Assembly (NCBI GenBank): GCA_032358165.1
Contig: JAALGY010000062.1
Location: 1,674,001 to 1,738,000 of the forward strand
Length of the DNA stretch: 64,000 bases
Direction of reading: 5' to 3'
Origin: Diplosphaera chodatii
Taxonomy: Eukaryota > Chlorophyta > Trebouxiophyceae > Prasiolales > Stichococcaceae
Shown here: in pieces, positions 49,141-61,309 of the stretch
Numbering within the stretch: position 1 is the first letter of the stretch
Layout: every line of letters begins with the position of its first letter
Made by a program: the position numbers and the translations under genes
Notes under the pieces: model-generated
What the model was told of the DNA's origin: nothing
What the model saw: the letters and a program-made list of their open reading frames with translations, nothing else
Databases searched by the model: none

Positions 49141-52100
49141 TCACTCCACCGCCACGAGCTCTCCTATACACCTGGTAGCTTGATAAGTGTGTGCTGCTGC
49201 ACCACCATGCTGCACGGTGCAGGGCAGCGTGGCGGATATATTAACGGACCCCACTGCCGGCTTGCTGCTGCACTGCTCAGTGTGCAGCGGGCTGCCGGAT
49301 CTCTGGACGCCTTCCGTTGCTAGTCTGGTCTCCCTGGCCGCTCTGGTGGCATCCCTCCCGCCGCTGCGCCACACGATGATGGTGCCGTGCGCGTCTGTGC
49401 TGATGAGCTGCCCCGCCGCCGTCATGGCAATGGCAGTGACGGCGCCGCAGTGGCCGCGCAACACACAGCTGGGGGCTGCATCTGCCTCGTCATCCTGCAA
49501 ACAAGGGTTTGATCGTCAGTCAGTGAGACGCTGACTGCATGTGCGGTCGTCAACTGGCAGCGCCCATGGTGCACCCAGCCGACTAACACAGCAAAGCAGC
49601 AGTGCGGCCGTTTGAGCACACATGCATAATGTGCAGCAAAGTGCAGAGCGCAGGCTGTTGCTGACAAGGAGCAAGTGCCTCACTCTCCAATGCAGCGGCC
49701 ACAGCGCAACCTGCCCACTGTTGCTCCCAGTCGCAATGAAGCCCCAGTCCGTGCTCACGGTGAACACTCCGCTGCAGTCACTGATGCACCGAGGTTGCGG
49801 CAGCTGGTGTTCGGCCGCGGCCGCAGCCACATCCCGCCATTTGATCAGCCGCCCATCTGTTGTCACAGCCAGCAGCGTGTGACACTCTGCCTGAAAGCTG
49901 AGGCGCAACAGCCGATGGGCTGCAGTTGGCAGCCGCACTGTAGGCGTCCAGGACGCGGTGTCGAAGACTGCGACGAAGACCTGCAGGACAGCAATATACT
50001 CATCAAACCAGAAGGTCCCCAAGTCTGAGTGCCGCGCACACGAGCACAGCATCTGTAAGAAGCTGCCAGATAGAAACTTGCATACTGAATGACAGCCACG
50101 TTGCACCTTGGATGCTCCGGGGGCGCGGGCAGCAGCTGCCAGCAGCCGCCCGTCAGAGCTGACGGCCAGGCAGGCACCGTCGGTGGTGTGCGTCGCCAGG
50201 TACGCCACCGCCAGGTACCCCTGCTGGGTGTCCAGCACACACACGCGGCCATCGGCGCCTGCAGCGTGGGACACTGATGTTGACGCACGTGTGCTCCTGA
50301 CCTGGCGTTGAGACAGCAGCCATGGATCCATCTGCATCCCCTGCATGGCGCCTCCAACAAGGCTGGGCTGATGGAGGCAACGCCCCATATCACTGCCGAT
50401 GTTTCAGAGTGTTGCTCATAGGCTGCACCACAGATCCATCGCAGTCAGACTGCATGGTGGGTTGTGCTTTCACCTGCAGTGTAAAGCCGCGCCCCAGCAG
50501 CATCAAAGGCGATGTCCTGGATGGCGCCGCTGTGCTGCCTCATGTCGGCTGCCAGCGCTGCTGCAGCTGTGTCAAAGATGCGCAGGCGCCCATCGTCGAA
50601 CCCCACCTGCCTCGAAATATGCAGGGAGCGGAGTGATCGTGTAATTTTCAGTGGATCAAGCAAGGCAGCAGCATGTCATGCAAACTGAGTAGCTACGGTA
50701 TGTGGTTGTGTATGACCTGCAACATGCTGAGGGTCGAGCATGATGTCAGGAAGCTGTCAGGGAGGCTGTCAATAACTGTCACCCTGACGCTGCAGGACTA
50801 CTGTAGCAGCTGAGGAATCGAGTATGCTGTCAGGAATGTTGTCAGGCGGCTGTCAGAAGGTGTCACCAAACACCGTGCGGGACTACTCAGCTCAGGAATC
50901 CAGCGTGCTGTCAGGCCGCTGTCAGGCTGCTGTCAGGAGGTGTCACCACTGCAAAACTGTGTAGGACTTGCTACTGCAACACGCTATGGCTGCCAGCATG
51001 AGGCGCCATGAGCCTGACACAAGGGGCTCCGCTGGGCTCCTGATTCGGGTCCATTGCCCATGTCGCGACTGACAGCCTTGGTAACTAGTCCAGCATGATG
51101 CAGAGAGCGCACCACGAGGTGGGGGCGTCCCGGGTGCCAGGCCGCGCAGGTGCAGCACGCAGCGGCGCCGACGCCAAACTCCACCTGCTGGGCGTGCGTG
51201 TCCGCCGCCCACACCCTGACGCAGTCCTGCGCGACGGTCGCGTACTCCAGCCTGTGCGTAAGGACGTCCAGCAGTTTGCAAAGCATGCTATGGACCCCAC
51301 CAATGGCTATGCAGGCGCCCATGTAGCAAAGATCTTCCCAAGCACTTCAGACCTTGTCGCAATAGCTCATCGCAACCGGCATGCCCCATCATCAGCGTGG
51401 TGCATCGGCAGACAGGGTGGACCTCGTTGGGTGCGCAGCCAGGCCGATGATGCCCGAGGTGTGGCAGCGCAGCAGCGTGTGGAAGCTCTCCTGCCGCAGG
51501 TCCATGAGGCCCAGGGCACCGTCGGCAGTGCGCACCGCGCAGCGAGCGGCATCGAACGACAGCGCAAGCGCCGCCACAGGCGCCTGGTGCTGAACCTGGT
51601 ACCACATCATGACGAGCCACTGAGCCAGCCCTGCATTGGCGCCGGGCTGCAGCCAAGCCCCCTGAAACTCAACTGCTGCTGGGTTGTGGGGTCACCCAGC
51701 AGCATCCGATGCAGCAGAAGTGGTCACCTTGCTTGCAGTCGTTGGGCAGTCATGGCACCATACAGTTGTACATACCTCTAGCAGGGGCGCTGCGAAGTCC
51801 AGCGGCCAGATGCGCAAGCGGCAATCGCGGCCTGCTGTCGCGCATACCTGCTGGCCCACTGCCACAGCTGTGACGCTGCCGGTGTGCACCCTGTGCACCG
51901 CTTCCACAGCATGGTGGCGGCAGCTGATCTGGTACATGCAGCCTGCAACGACAGCGCACTGCTTTTACACCTCAGATGCGCGCTGTGCAGACCTGCTTCA
52001 AGCTGCCTTCCGTTCTGGCGTCACATATGGACAGTAGCAGGGCGTGCATCCAGCAACGCAGCGGTAAATGAGGCACCTGATGAAGCGCCAAGGTATGCAC

Positions 52101-54916
52101 GCTGTGCTATGTCTGCAGTCATACACCCGACCGTAGCGAAGGCTATGGCAGAAAAGCAGACACCGCGCCCATCCAGTGGCACTGATATGCTGCGCAGTTT
52201 GCTACCCTGCAGTATCATGCAACCATACTGTCCTCCCATGTCTTGACCACATCAGAGTGCTGTGCAGGTGTCTGAGGTCACGATGCTGAATGTCGTCATA
52301 TGCTTTGCTGTGTGTGCACCTGATACATGGTATGACACACCTTCAGGCGCCAGAGCCGTATGCTGTCAGTACCAGCAGTGACGAGGCACACGGCGCGCTG
52401 CGGCATGAAGGCCAGGCAGCGGCAGCGCCGGTCAATTGCATGAGCCGCCGCCAGCTGCACCTGTGCCAGGTGTTGAGGGGTATGAAATGTGCATTCCACC
52501 ACGAAGCATGGCCTCGCTTGGGGGACGGGCAAACACCGCTCTTTCACACTACTAATGTACATCACCACGACTCACCCTGCATGTGCCTTGCAAGCCATGC
52601 ACCTCCCACAGCAGCAGCAGCTGCCGGCCATGGGCATCGCATGCCAGGCCTGCCACCCAGCTGGCGTCTTCTGACACAGCCAGCATCTGCATGCTGACCG
52701 CCGGGCACAGCTGTGATCCTACGGCACACATCAATGCACATGCGGCTGATGGTCACAATGCCTCTCCGCAATGGACATGCTGTTATGTGCAGGTGAAAAG
52801 CTGTGCTGTCTTGCAGACCTGCACAGCCTGCCGTACCGCTGATGCTGCACAGGTGCCGTCCAGAGGGCAGGTCCCACAGCACCACCGACGCTGTCGCCCT
52901 GCCAGGGGCTCGCGCCGCCGCAGCCGACGCCAGGACGCTGCCGCCCGCTGCCAACGCTGTGACGGCGGCCTTGTGCCCCAGCAGCAGGCGCTGCCTGAGG
53001 CACGCTCCGCCGCCTCCTCTGTGCTGGTCGGCAACTGCGCGGATTGCCCATCCTGGGTTTTCGCCTGCTGTGGAGGGCCATGGCTCTCTTGCAAGCAGGC
53101 AGGCCAGGCGATGCACAGGCATGCACATGGTCGGGTGTTCAGGTGTCACCTACCTGAGGATGCCACTATTGCCCAGCCAGCTGCAGACATGATTTCATTC
53201 GTGCTGCTTGCCCAGATGAGACCACTACCACCTGCACCTCAAACGTTGCATGGTCAGCATGCCCATCCGGCAGGAACGTGTTCGACACTTCACCCAAGTG
53301 TTTGATGCCAGCAACCAGTCACCATCTGGTCCGCTGATGTGCTCCAGCCGGAACGCGGGGTCTGGTTCCAGTGGGCGCCGCGGCAGGGCCAGCAGCTTGG
53401 GCTGCCGTGCTGTGTACCGCTGTGCCAAGGCTGGCGACCTGCGCACTGCGCCACTTCCTGGTCCCGCAGTGCCCAGGCAAGCTGATGGCCGCTGTGGCTG
53501 CACGCTGACCGGGCTGCTGGCTGGGCGGGCCAGCAGAGCGGCAAAGGGGCGTGCCAGCTGGGCCCCATCCAGCAGGCTGCTGTCTGCTGTGAGTGGCCGC
53601 CCCCTGCGTGCACCCGCAGCCGTCAGACGCTCGGCAGCCTGCGATGCTGACCGCTGTGAAGCTGACAACTGTCGGCCGTAATGCAAACACATGCCACCCT
53701 TTACATCAGTGCAGCGAGGCACTGCTTACGCTGGGGAGGCACGTGCAGGAAGTTGCTGCTGCGCCAGCCAGCAGATGGCGGTTGGAGTAGCCTCCGCTGT
53801 ATGGCATATGACCAGGTCCCTTGGCAGAGTCTGCAACACACAGCCCACAGCAAGTGGCTGTATGTGGCGCAGGGGATCCGCATGTTGGTCTGCCGACCTG
53901 TTGAGCAGCCAGACCACTGCACGCATTGCCGTGTTACCTTCGGGCTGTGGACGACGTCTGAAGTGAAGGCGCCACGCACGGACATCGTTGCGCACAGCTG
54001 AAGGCTCCTGATGCAGCGGTAGCTGATGCTGTGCGCCGCCAGCGCAGCCGCCATGTCCAAGCCCAGCAGCGTCCATGCACTGGAGTCAGGTTGGTAGGCC
54101 AGCTGGATGCTGAGCACGCCCCCCGCCATGTGCGCCTGCAGTTTCGCAAGCCAAGCAAGCTGCCCATGTGGTTGTCACAACAGCAATCTGCCATCTGTCC
54201 CCAGATTGCTCAGCATGCTGCATGAACCGATGTTTGCCTCAGCATGCCGGCCTGTGTTCCGTGAACAGTCCACTTGCTGAAGCTTGCGGTGCAAGGGTGG
54301 CCAGTGACCTGCCTGCCCTCTGTGGTACATGTTGCTGACGGACAGCCTGCAGGGGTTGCCTTCCTGCGTGGTGACCTCGACGTGGATGGCAAAGTACCGC
54401 GTGGGCTGCAGCTGCACCTGCATGGCAGCCAGACTGTCACAGTGGGGGACGCAGGGACCCATTACAGTTGCAACATCTGTAACAACACGAGACAGACATG
54501 CAGACTCGTGACTGAGCTCCGCTGAGCCGTTCGCGACCTGCAGATAGAGGATGCGCCCGGCAAGATTGAGGCTGTTGCCGTGCGCCCATGGCAGGCGGAT
54601 GAAGTTTGCGGCGGGTACACTGCCGCTGATCTGCCAGACCACACGGCCGATGCTGCGATCCTGCGTGGGAAAGCGTCTTGCTCATCAGAGTCCCCTGGGC
54701 GGTGATGTACTCTCGATGGACAACTTGTTATGATCTGCATGGCGGCAAATCATACTCCAAAGCATGAGCCGGCTACCACACTTGTCGGGCAGCTTACGAC
54801 TCGAGACGTGATGTCTCCCTGGCGGTCATTGTCGCCCCTGGCCACCTTCCGACTTGGCACAGCTTCCAGATGTTGACAAGAGGCTGCTGACACCGCGGTC
54901 TGCGGTCCGGCTGCAT
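49141..54916 (-). CDS. WDR90: WDR90/POC16-like protein (CFA20 domain plus WD40 repeats)
   Basis: WDR90, known as POC16 in Chlamydomonas, is a centriole wall protein. Exons, right to left: 54798-54916, 54538-54660, 54313-54417, 53938-54135, 53238-53638, 53154-53180, 52837-52994, 52576-52718, 52341-52460, 52077-52206, 51776-51942, 51423-51595, 51113-51251, 50474-50606, 50107-50258, 49684-49980, 49141-49494; from exon 2 on all keep phase. The N-terminal CFA20 (DUF667) domain reads QPLVNIWKLCQV, VVWQISGSVPAANFIRLPW, RYFAIHVEVTTQEG, RLSVSNMYH, then LQLCATMSVRGAFTSDV. At least seven WD-like units follow (for example GHKAAVTALA...VVLWDL, TAGTDSIRLWRL, GRDCRLRIWPLD, DCVRVWAAD, GHCGAVTAIA...GTIIVW). 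In exon 1 (ATG 54914-54916) PLVNIWKLCQV and the following KVARGDNDRQGD lie in different frames: either a frameshift near 54858 or an upstream first exon splicing at 54886. A GC donor is inferred at 54312. Confidence 0.85.
50735..50945. repeat. Cluster of TGTCAG motifs in a long intron
   Basis: Eight TGTCAG hexamers, mostly as gctgtcagg, plus several TGTCA variants occur in about 210 bp inside the 506-bp intron 50607-51112 of the WDR90-like gene. The spacing is irregular, about 8-30 bp. This intron is much longer than its neighbours, so local expansion of a short degenerate repeat is likely. Confidence 0.75.
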
Positions 54917-55900
54917 ACCCCGTCGTGAACGGCTGCCTATCAGCCGATAGCGCCGCAGCATCAAGCCGCTATGCTTGTTCGCATTGCCGCGCGTCAGCTC
55001 ATAAAGCGCGTGCTTGCTTGACTGTGGAGGACACACCTATCCTGAGCATCACCATAACCAAGCCTGTCATGCACGGACCAGGCTGCGACCAGCATTGCAC
55101 ACAACAACATCCGTCTGTGATCAAGCTGAATCTTCCTGCGCATGCCAGCATGGTGTGCCTCCCAACTATGTGCCACAGCGTGCAGCTCGACATCCGGAGA
55201 GGTGGCGCGCTCCCGCCCTGCGGTGATTATGAGAGACAAGGAGGCTAGAGCACACTCCGTCATGAGCTTCCCGGGTTTACACACCGTGCGCACGTGGGTC
55301 AGGAGAGATTGAAGCCGGCAGCCCCGGAGTGTGCACAGAGCTGTGTGCCGCCAGAGCGCTGGACCCCGGCGTTGTTGAGCACATCGTCGAGCCAAGTGAA
55401 GATCGGCGCCGCCCAGCGGCGGTTTCGCGTTTGGCGCTTGCCCCGAAGGTACGGTTCGTGGACCTGCTGGTGTAGCGTGAACTTCTTGCCCTGCACGACT
55501 GCCGGTACCTGGGGTCAGTCATCCGCTTTCGACCAGCCCAATGTTTCGCCTGCTGTCCCTCAGGGCGCTCGGCAGGCACAAGCCGGGGACGGCGGGCAAG
55601 CGGCGGCCTAGGTCAGTCGCCCCCCGACGTGACTACTGGTGCCGATTATTAACCGGCGTGTGTCCAGCACGCGCGCCCGAACTTCAGGCCCACCCCTCCT
55701 TCTGTGCGACCTGATCACCGGCTGATCGGCTGCCATGCAACGGTGAAGCGGCCCTGCTTCGCGGGGTTGACGGGCACGTATGAAGCCAGGCTTCATGCGT
55801 AGGTGGTGTGGAGAAGGGAAGGAGCGGAGGCAGGCACGCTGGCGCCCGCTGCGGAGCCAGACCCCGGCTGTACCCATGCCCTAGCGCCGCACCGCCTGCC
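54917..55900. promoter_or_regulatory. Region between divergent WDR90-like and SH2 genes
   Basis: About 1 kb holding both promoters. A minus-strand frame at 55299-55496 (65 codons, contains GKKFTLHQQVHEPYLRGKR and WAAPIFTWLDDVLNN) looks exon-like and ends at TGA 55299, but its plus strand is open too and I found no partner exon. The rest shows no gene. Confidence 0.4.
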
Positions 55901-58900
55901 ATGGACCACCTGGCGTTCGCCGCGCACCGCCTGAGCCAGGGTGGGTGGCCTTTTCCGGCTGTTTCACGGCTGCATTTGTACCAGGCCCCAGGACCTTCGG
56001 GGAAACCACCCCTGAATTCATGCCTGGGCGCAGCTGCCGCAGCAAATGCCGGGCAGCCCGTCGGGCGACGCCCTCAAAGTGTGCGCCAGTTGCATGAGCG
56101 GGGCATGGCGTGCGCTGCAGGGCATCCAGAGGCGCACCTGGTGGGCGGCGGCGCCATTTCCGGCGCCCCCGACTGGGGCCTCGGCCTCGCGCCCGAGGTG
56201 GCCAGCCTCCTGGCGGTGAGGCCCAGTGCACAATTTCAGGCGTCGGGCAGCCACTGCTGCGCTCAGGCAGTGGACAGGCGTTTGCGGAGGCGCCAAATGT
56301 TGCTGACCCGCTTGCATGTTTTGCGCTGCAGGCAGCAGACGAGATGACCGGCGTGCCGCAGGTGAGCAGCTGCCAGGACTGCACGAATTGGTACTGTTGC
56401 TGGCCAGACCAGCTCCCTCTGCACGTGCATGCGCCCGCCCATGGCGCGCATCAGCGTGAACTGACACTAACCGTTGATGTTGCGCCCGCAGCCGGACATA
56501 GAGCAGCACCAGCAGGCCTACGTGCGCTACAGCTCCATGCAGGAAGGTGAGTCTGTCGACACGAGGCTGGCGCCAGCTGCTTTCATTGCTGCATGGGCGT
56601 GAGTTGCTTGTGTGGGTCTGCAATGTCACCCGTGCTGCCGAGTGGATGGTGCACTGCTGTTGTGCAGCGCACCGGCGGGGGGAGTGGCGGCAGCAGGACA
56701 GCCTGCTGGCGGAGGCCACCTCCAGCTTCGGTGACCCCTCCATGGTCCGCCAGGTACCGTCACATGATCGGCAGGGTCTTCAATGCGATTGCCAGACACT
56801 ACCGCTGGCCCTGTTTGACAGCACAGCCTGCCCTTCATGCCATCTGTTCCACCCCGATGTCGACCAGACAGCATCTTCCGGTGGCCAGCCTGAGCAAGTG
56901 CAGCTTGGCAGGTGTCTGAGCTGTGCACATCACCCGTTGGTCGGCAGGTGAGCAGCACGTACCCGGTGGCGGTCAGCATGCGGCTGGTGCACGCGCCGGC
57001 GGCCTTCGCACGGCCCATGGTGCAGCGCAAGCTGTTCCGCCCCTCTTTCAAGGTGGGCACGGCCTGGAAACCATTTATGCTCCTTGCAAAGCACGAGCAA
57101 AGTCCAGCGCAGCTGCTGAGGTTCTCTGACAAGTCTGCCAGCTTGGCACACCACCCAGCACCCTCAACATTGCAAGGCTTTATCACTTGAACACTGCGAT
57201 GCTCCACCACAACAGGTGCGGCTGGAGATCCGGTTCCGGGGGCGGCTGTCGCTGCCGGTGCGCGTGGATGTGGCGACCATGGTGGACGCGCAGCTGGCCA
57301 AGCCGTCCACCTGGCGCCCCGACCAGAACCCGGCGCAGGCGGAGATCGAAAACACCCGCATCATCCGCCACATCCAGGTAGGCCCACTGCATATGCATGA
57401 CCCGGTCAGCGGTGGTCGCCTAGGCAGGCGTAGCAGCTTGGAGGGTGTGCAGTCACGAGGTGTCTGCCAGGCAGGCAGGGCCGCCGCTTCCTGTTGCCGC
57501 CTCCACTTTGCTGCCATCTGGTTCAAATTCCCCACGGCTCTTAGCACAAATGCGCATGTTATTTCAGGGTTGCCTCGCCTCTGCTGCCCAGGTGCCGGGG
57601 CCCGGGGAGCCGGAGCTGGACCCCAACCTGGAGCGGACGCACGCCGAGACCTTCGACTTTGCGGACCTGCGCTTCATCAAGTCCTCCCGCATGTCCAAGC
57701 GCTGGCTGGTGTTCGCGCTGCGCATCAAGGTGCGGGCGCAGCCGCTGGGCGGCAGACCGTAGCCCCAGACCATCTGCTTGGTCACCGCCCTCATGTCTGA
57801 CATCCGCTGCTGTTGTATCGTCATGCTCAACCACCTGTCCAGAGGACCAGCACTTCATGGCGGAATGCTGCGCACGTGCAGGACGACCTGCTGTACAACA
57901 TCTACACGCTGCCGACGGTCATCGTGTCCCGCCGCACGGACCAGTTCGCCAAGGCGCTGGAGACGCTGACGGGGTCGCCGGTGGCGGGCTCCGGCGGCGA
58001 GGGGCGCCACAGCGGGGGCAGCGGCGGCGGTGGCGGCGGCGGCGGCCACGCCTTCGCCCCCCCGCTGGCCAAGCGCCCGCGGCTGGCGCCCTTCGGCGCG
58101 CCGTCGCCGCCGCCGCCGATGGCGCCCTCCCCCGCGCTCGCGCTGGGCGGCGGCGGCGCCATGCACGGCGGCGGCGGCATGCACGGCGGCGGCCTGGGCG
58201 CCGGCCTTAGCTCCGCCAGCCTGGCGGCGGCGGGGCTTGGCGTCGGCGCTGCTTCCGGCTTTCAGCTGCCAGTCAGCCCCGCCGGCAGCCTTGCCGCCTT
58301 TGCCCAACAGCAGCAGCAGCCGGTGCACCTGCCGCCGCAGCCGCCACCGGCCTCCCTGCAGCAGCTGGCGCAGCAGCAGCAGCAGCAGCAGCCGGCCAGC
58401 CCCCCGCAGCGGCCCCCGGTCCTGGCCGCCCTGGATGACAACAGCGACCTCGAGGACGCCGATGGGCAACCCGCTCGGTAAGCTCTCCTGCGACATGCAA
58501 GCTGTCTCCTTGCCGCAGCATGTGCGCCCTGCTGATGGGCATGCCCATGGTCAGCAGCAACCACGCTGCGCCAGCCTGCAGGCGTGTGCCTGCACGCTTG
58601 TCAGACTTGAACCAATGTGCGGTGGCATATGTCCTCGGGTTGACAGCGGCTGTGCTGGTGCGAGCAGAGCGGCGGCCCCCGCCACGGCGGACGCCATAGT
58701 GGGCTGGGTGCACCGTAAGTATGCGGCCGCGGGGCTGGCGCGGCGGCTGACGTCGGCTGACGTGGCGGCGCTGGAGGCCGCCGCGGGGCTGCCGGCGGCG
58801 CGCCACAGCGGCGGCCCCGTTGCTGCCGCCCCCGACGACTGGCTTGCCTTCAAGTGCGTCGGCTTGTATGCAAAGCGCCCCTCCCGCTGATGGTTTGGCC

Positions 58901-61309
58901 TGCATGTCTGCAGCACCCGCTTGACAGCAGAGGACGGCATCACAACAGTGATATGCAGGGTGTATGAGCGTTCTCAGGCGCTCTCAAGCAACAGATTCTG
59001 TGGTTTAACGGAGGATGACTCTGATCCGGCAGGGACTGGTTCATGCGGGCCGTCCACCTGCTGGCGGGCGCGCGGCAGCTGTGGGAGGCCGCGTCGCCCG
59101 TCGCGATCGCCGGCTTCGCCGTCACGCGCGACGCTGCGGAGGCGGCGCTCGCGGCCCAGCCGCCGGGCGCCTTCCTGCTCAGGTGAGCTGAGGATATCAC
59201 GAGGCTGTTGGTCTGCTGCCACATGCAAACTCTGGAGTGTGGAGATAAGTTCACCAGATGCACTCGTCCTTGCGGGGTGCCTCCGTAAGGCAACCTCCTC
59301 GTCACGTGTGTCTCACCGCCCCCCAGCATTTGGTGCACATGCGCAGCGCCGTGTTTGGTCCTCGCCTCGTGAAGCATCTGAGCACCAGGTTGTCACTGAC
59401 TCTCCTTCCGAGGCATCCCCATGTGTCTGCCGTCCACAGGCTGGCCGACGAGCCGGGGTGCCTGGCCATCTCGGTGCACGTGGAGCCCCTCGGCAGCGTG
59501 GGCAGCAGGAGCCGCATCACGCACCAGCTGCTGGACGGCGCGTCGCTGGCCGACAGCAGGCTGGAGGCGGCGGTGCTGGCGGCGCCGCAGGCGGTCGCCC
59601 TGCTGGACAGCGCCTCCGGGCGGCTCGTTACCAAGGTGAGGGGCCCCGCGCTGTTGCACTGCAGGGCAGCGGGGCAGCGCCACCCTCGGCAGCTCCTGGG
59701 CATGCTGCGCCGTGTCGCTGTTGGCTTATGACTTCAACCGGCAGCATCAGCAAGCATCAGAGCGTGCTGTGCTTGTGTGCGATCCGGCGCCGGACACACG
59801 ACCAGCTGGTGGGTGCAAATCCCGCAGGAGGCGGTGTTTGGGGGCGGCACCGCGAGGCCCATCCCCGCCGCCAATGGCGACGTCGTCCGCGTGCTGAGCC
59901 AGGCCGGCGGCCACCTGCCGGCCGGCTTCGGGCGGCCGCAGCATCCGCAGCAGCAGCCGGGGGGCGGGGGCGGCAGGGAGGGTCACAACGACAGGGAGGC
60001 CCCCGGCAGGGGTGCCCCAGACCCCGCTGGCGGCCTGAACCCTGCGGGCGGGCCGCACTCCGAGGCGCCATCCCGGCCCGGGGAGGCCGCCCTGGTGCGG
60101 CCGTGGCCCCGCCGGGGCACCGGCGCCTTCCCCGAGACGCAGCTGGGCGGCGGCCGCGGCGGCGGCCACGATGGCGTCCCCCCCGGGGCGCTGGCGGGGC
60201 GCCTCGGCGCCGGCAGCGCCGACGCGCCCGTGTTCGAGCCGCTGCACCTGCAGGTGTGCGCCGGTGGCTTCTGGCTGCACTGCATGGCGCCAAGTATCTG
60301 TAAGCTGTTTGCAGGCCTGCACAAGGTGCTGTGCTGCTCTGGGCGGGTGTTGCTGGGCTTGCGTGTCCTGCCGAGGCCGCAGCGTGCCGCATGCATGGCC
60401 CCCCGACGTATGTTGGCCTGCTCCGCACAGGCGGCGCTGCGACGGCAGGCGCAGACGCAGCTGGAGGCGCAGCAGGGGTTCAACGCCGAGGCGGCTGCCC
60501 GGGGGCAGCTGGAGCTGGCGCAGCTGGAAGCGCTCATGGCCCAGCAGCAGCAGCAGCAGCGCATGCTGCAGGGTTTTCGGCTTAGCGGTGAGCAGGCGGC
60601 CGCGGCGGACCCCGCCAAACAGCCGCACCCGGGGCACCAGGTAGGGTTGTGCTGCGTGCCGAGGCACATGCTTGTGTGAGCTGTCTTCGCTGGTGCATCC
60701 CTCACTAGCAGTCAGCCATTACTGGGACGCCGAGGTTCCTAATCTACGGTTCACCTGGCTTGCAGCAGGCTTCGCCGCATGCGCGCGGCGACTTCGGGTT
60801 CCCCACCGCCCCGCCGCTGTGCCGGCGCAAGCGCTCGCAACCGCAGCCGGGCGGCGCGGCCGCCGACGACCCCTCGCTCCGCTCCTCGTCACAGTTCGGC
60901 TCCAGCCCCCCTGGGCTGTCCCCGCAGCGCCGCGCGGCCAGCGGACTGCTGGGCAGCGGTGCGGACGGCGCCTCCCCCACGGGCCCCGCCAGGATGCACA
61001 AGCCGCTGGCCCGGCGGTTGCAGGTGACTAGTGTCTTGTGCTGTCCTTGTCATGGCTGCGTACCGTTGCGTACCAGGCCCCGGCGTACCTGGCAGCATAT
61101 TCAGTCCGCTGAGCATGCAGCTGAGCATGTGAGCAGGCTTTGTACACGACCTCTGTGCTTACGTGAGGTGGCCGTGCGCACTCATTCCTGGGGCAACGCC
61201 CCGTCCAGACTGCGCACATGACGGTGTGGTGTTGCCGCAGGCGGTGGCGGTGCCGCCCTGCTTCTGCGACGACGACGCGCCCCCCGGCTTCAACGGCCGC
61301 TGTTGTTGA
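55901..61309 (+). CDS. STAT-type linker-SH2 domain protein
   Basis: Sixteen exons: 55901-55940, 56034-56215, 56332-56361, 56492-56546, 56668-56753, 56948-57052, 57216-57377, 57592-57729, 57882-58477, 58668-58853, 59033-59182, 59440-59635, 59828-60253, 60431-60640, 60766-61023, 61241-61309; 962 aa, every junction in phase. Residues about 132-300 contain a conserved-looking beta-rich region (VSMRLVHAPAAFARPMVQRK, VRLEIRFRGRLSLPVRVDV, FADLRFIKSSRMSKRWLVF, DDLLYNIYTLPTVIVS), then Gly/His/Gln-rich low complexity. At about 527-650 it has the STAT-like linker plus SH2: DWFMRAVHLL, LWEAASPVAIAGFAVTRDAA and PPGAFLLRLADEPGCLAISV, with the phosphotyrosine-binding Arg at 577. The C-terminal third is Gly/Pro/Gln-rich. 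SH2 domains bind phosphotyrosine; land plants have similar STAT-like proteins (SHA/SHB). DNA binding is only inferred. Confidence 0.85.
58304..58393 (+). repeat. Interrupted CAG runs (polyglutamine)
   Basis: Two CAG clusters (about 58306-58320 and 58365-58392) in exon 9 of the SH2 gene encode Gln tracts of five and six. A further CAG run sits at about 60543-60560 in exon 14. They are typical low-complexity linkers. Confidence 0.85.
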
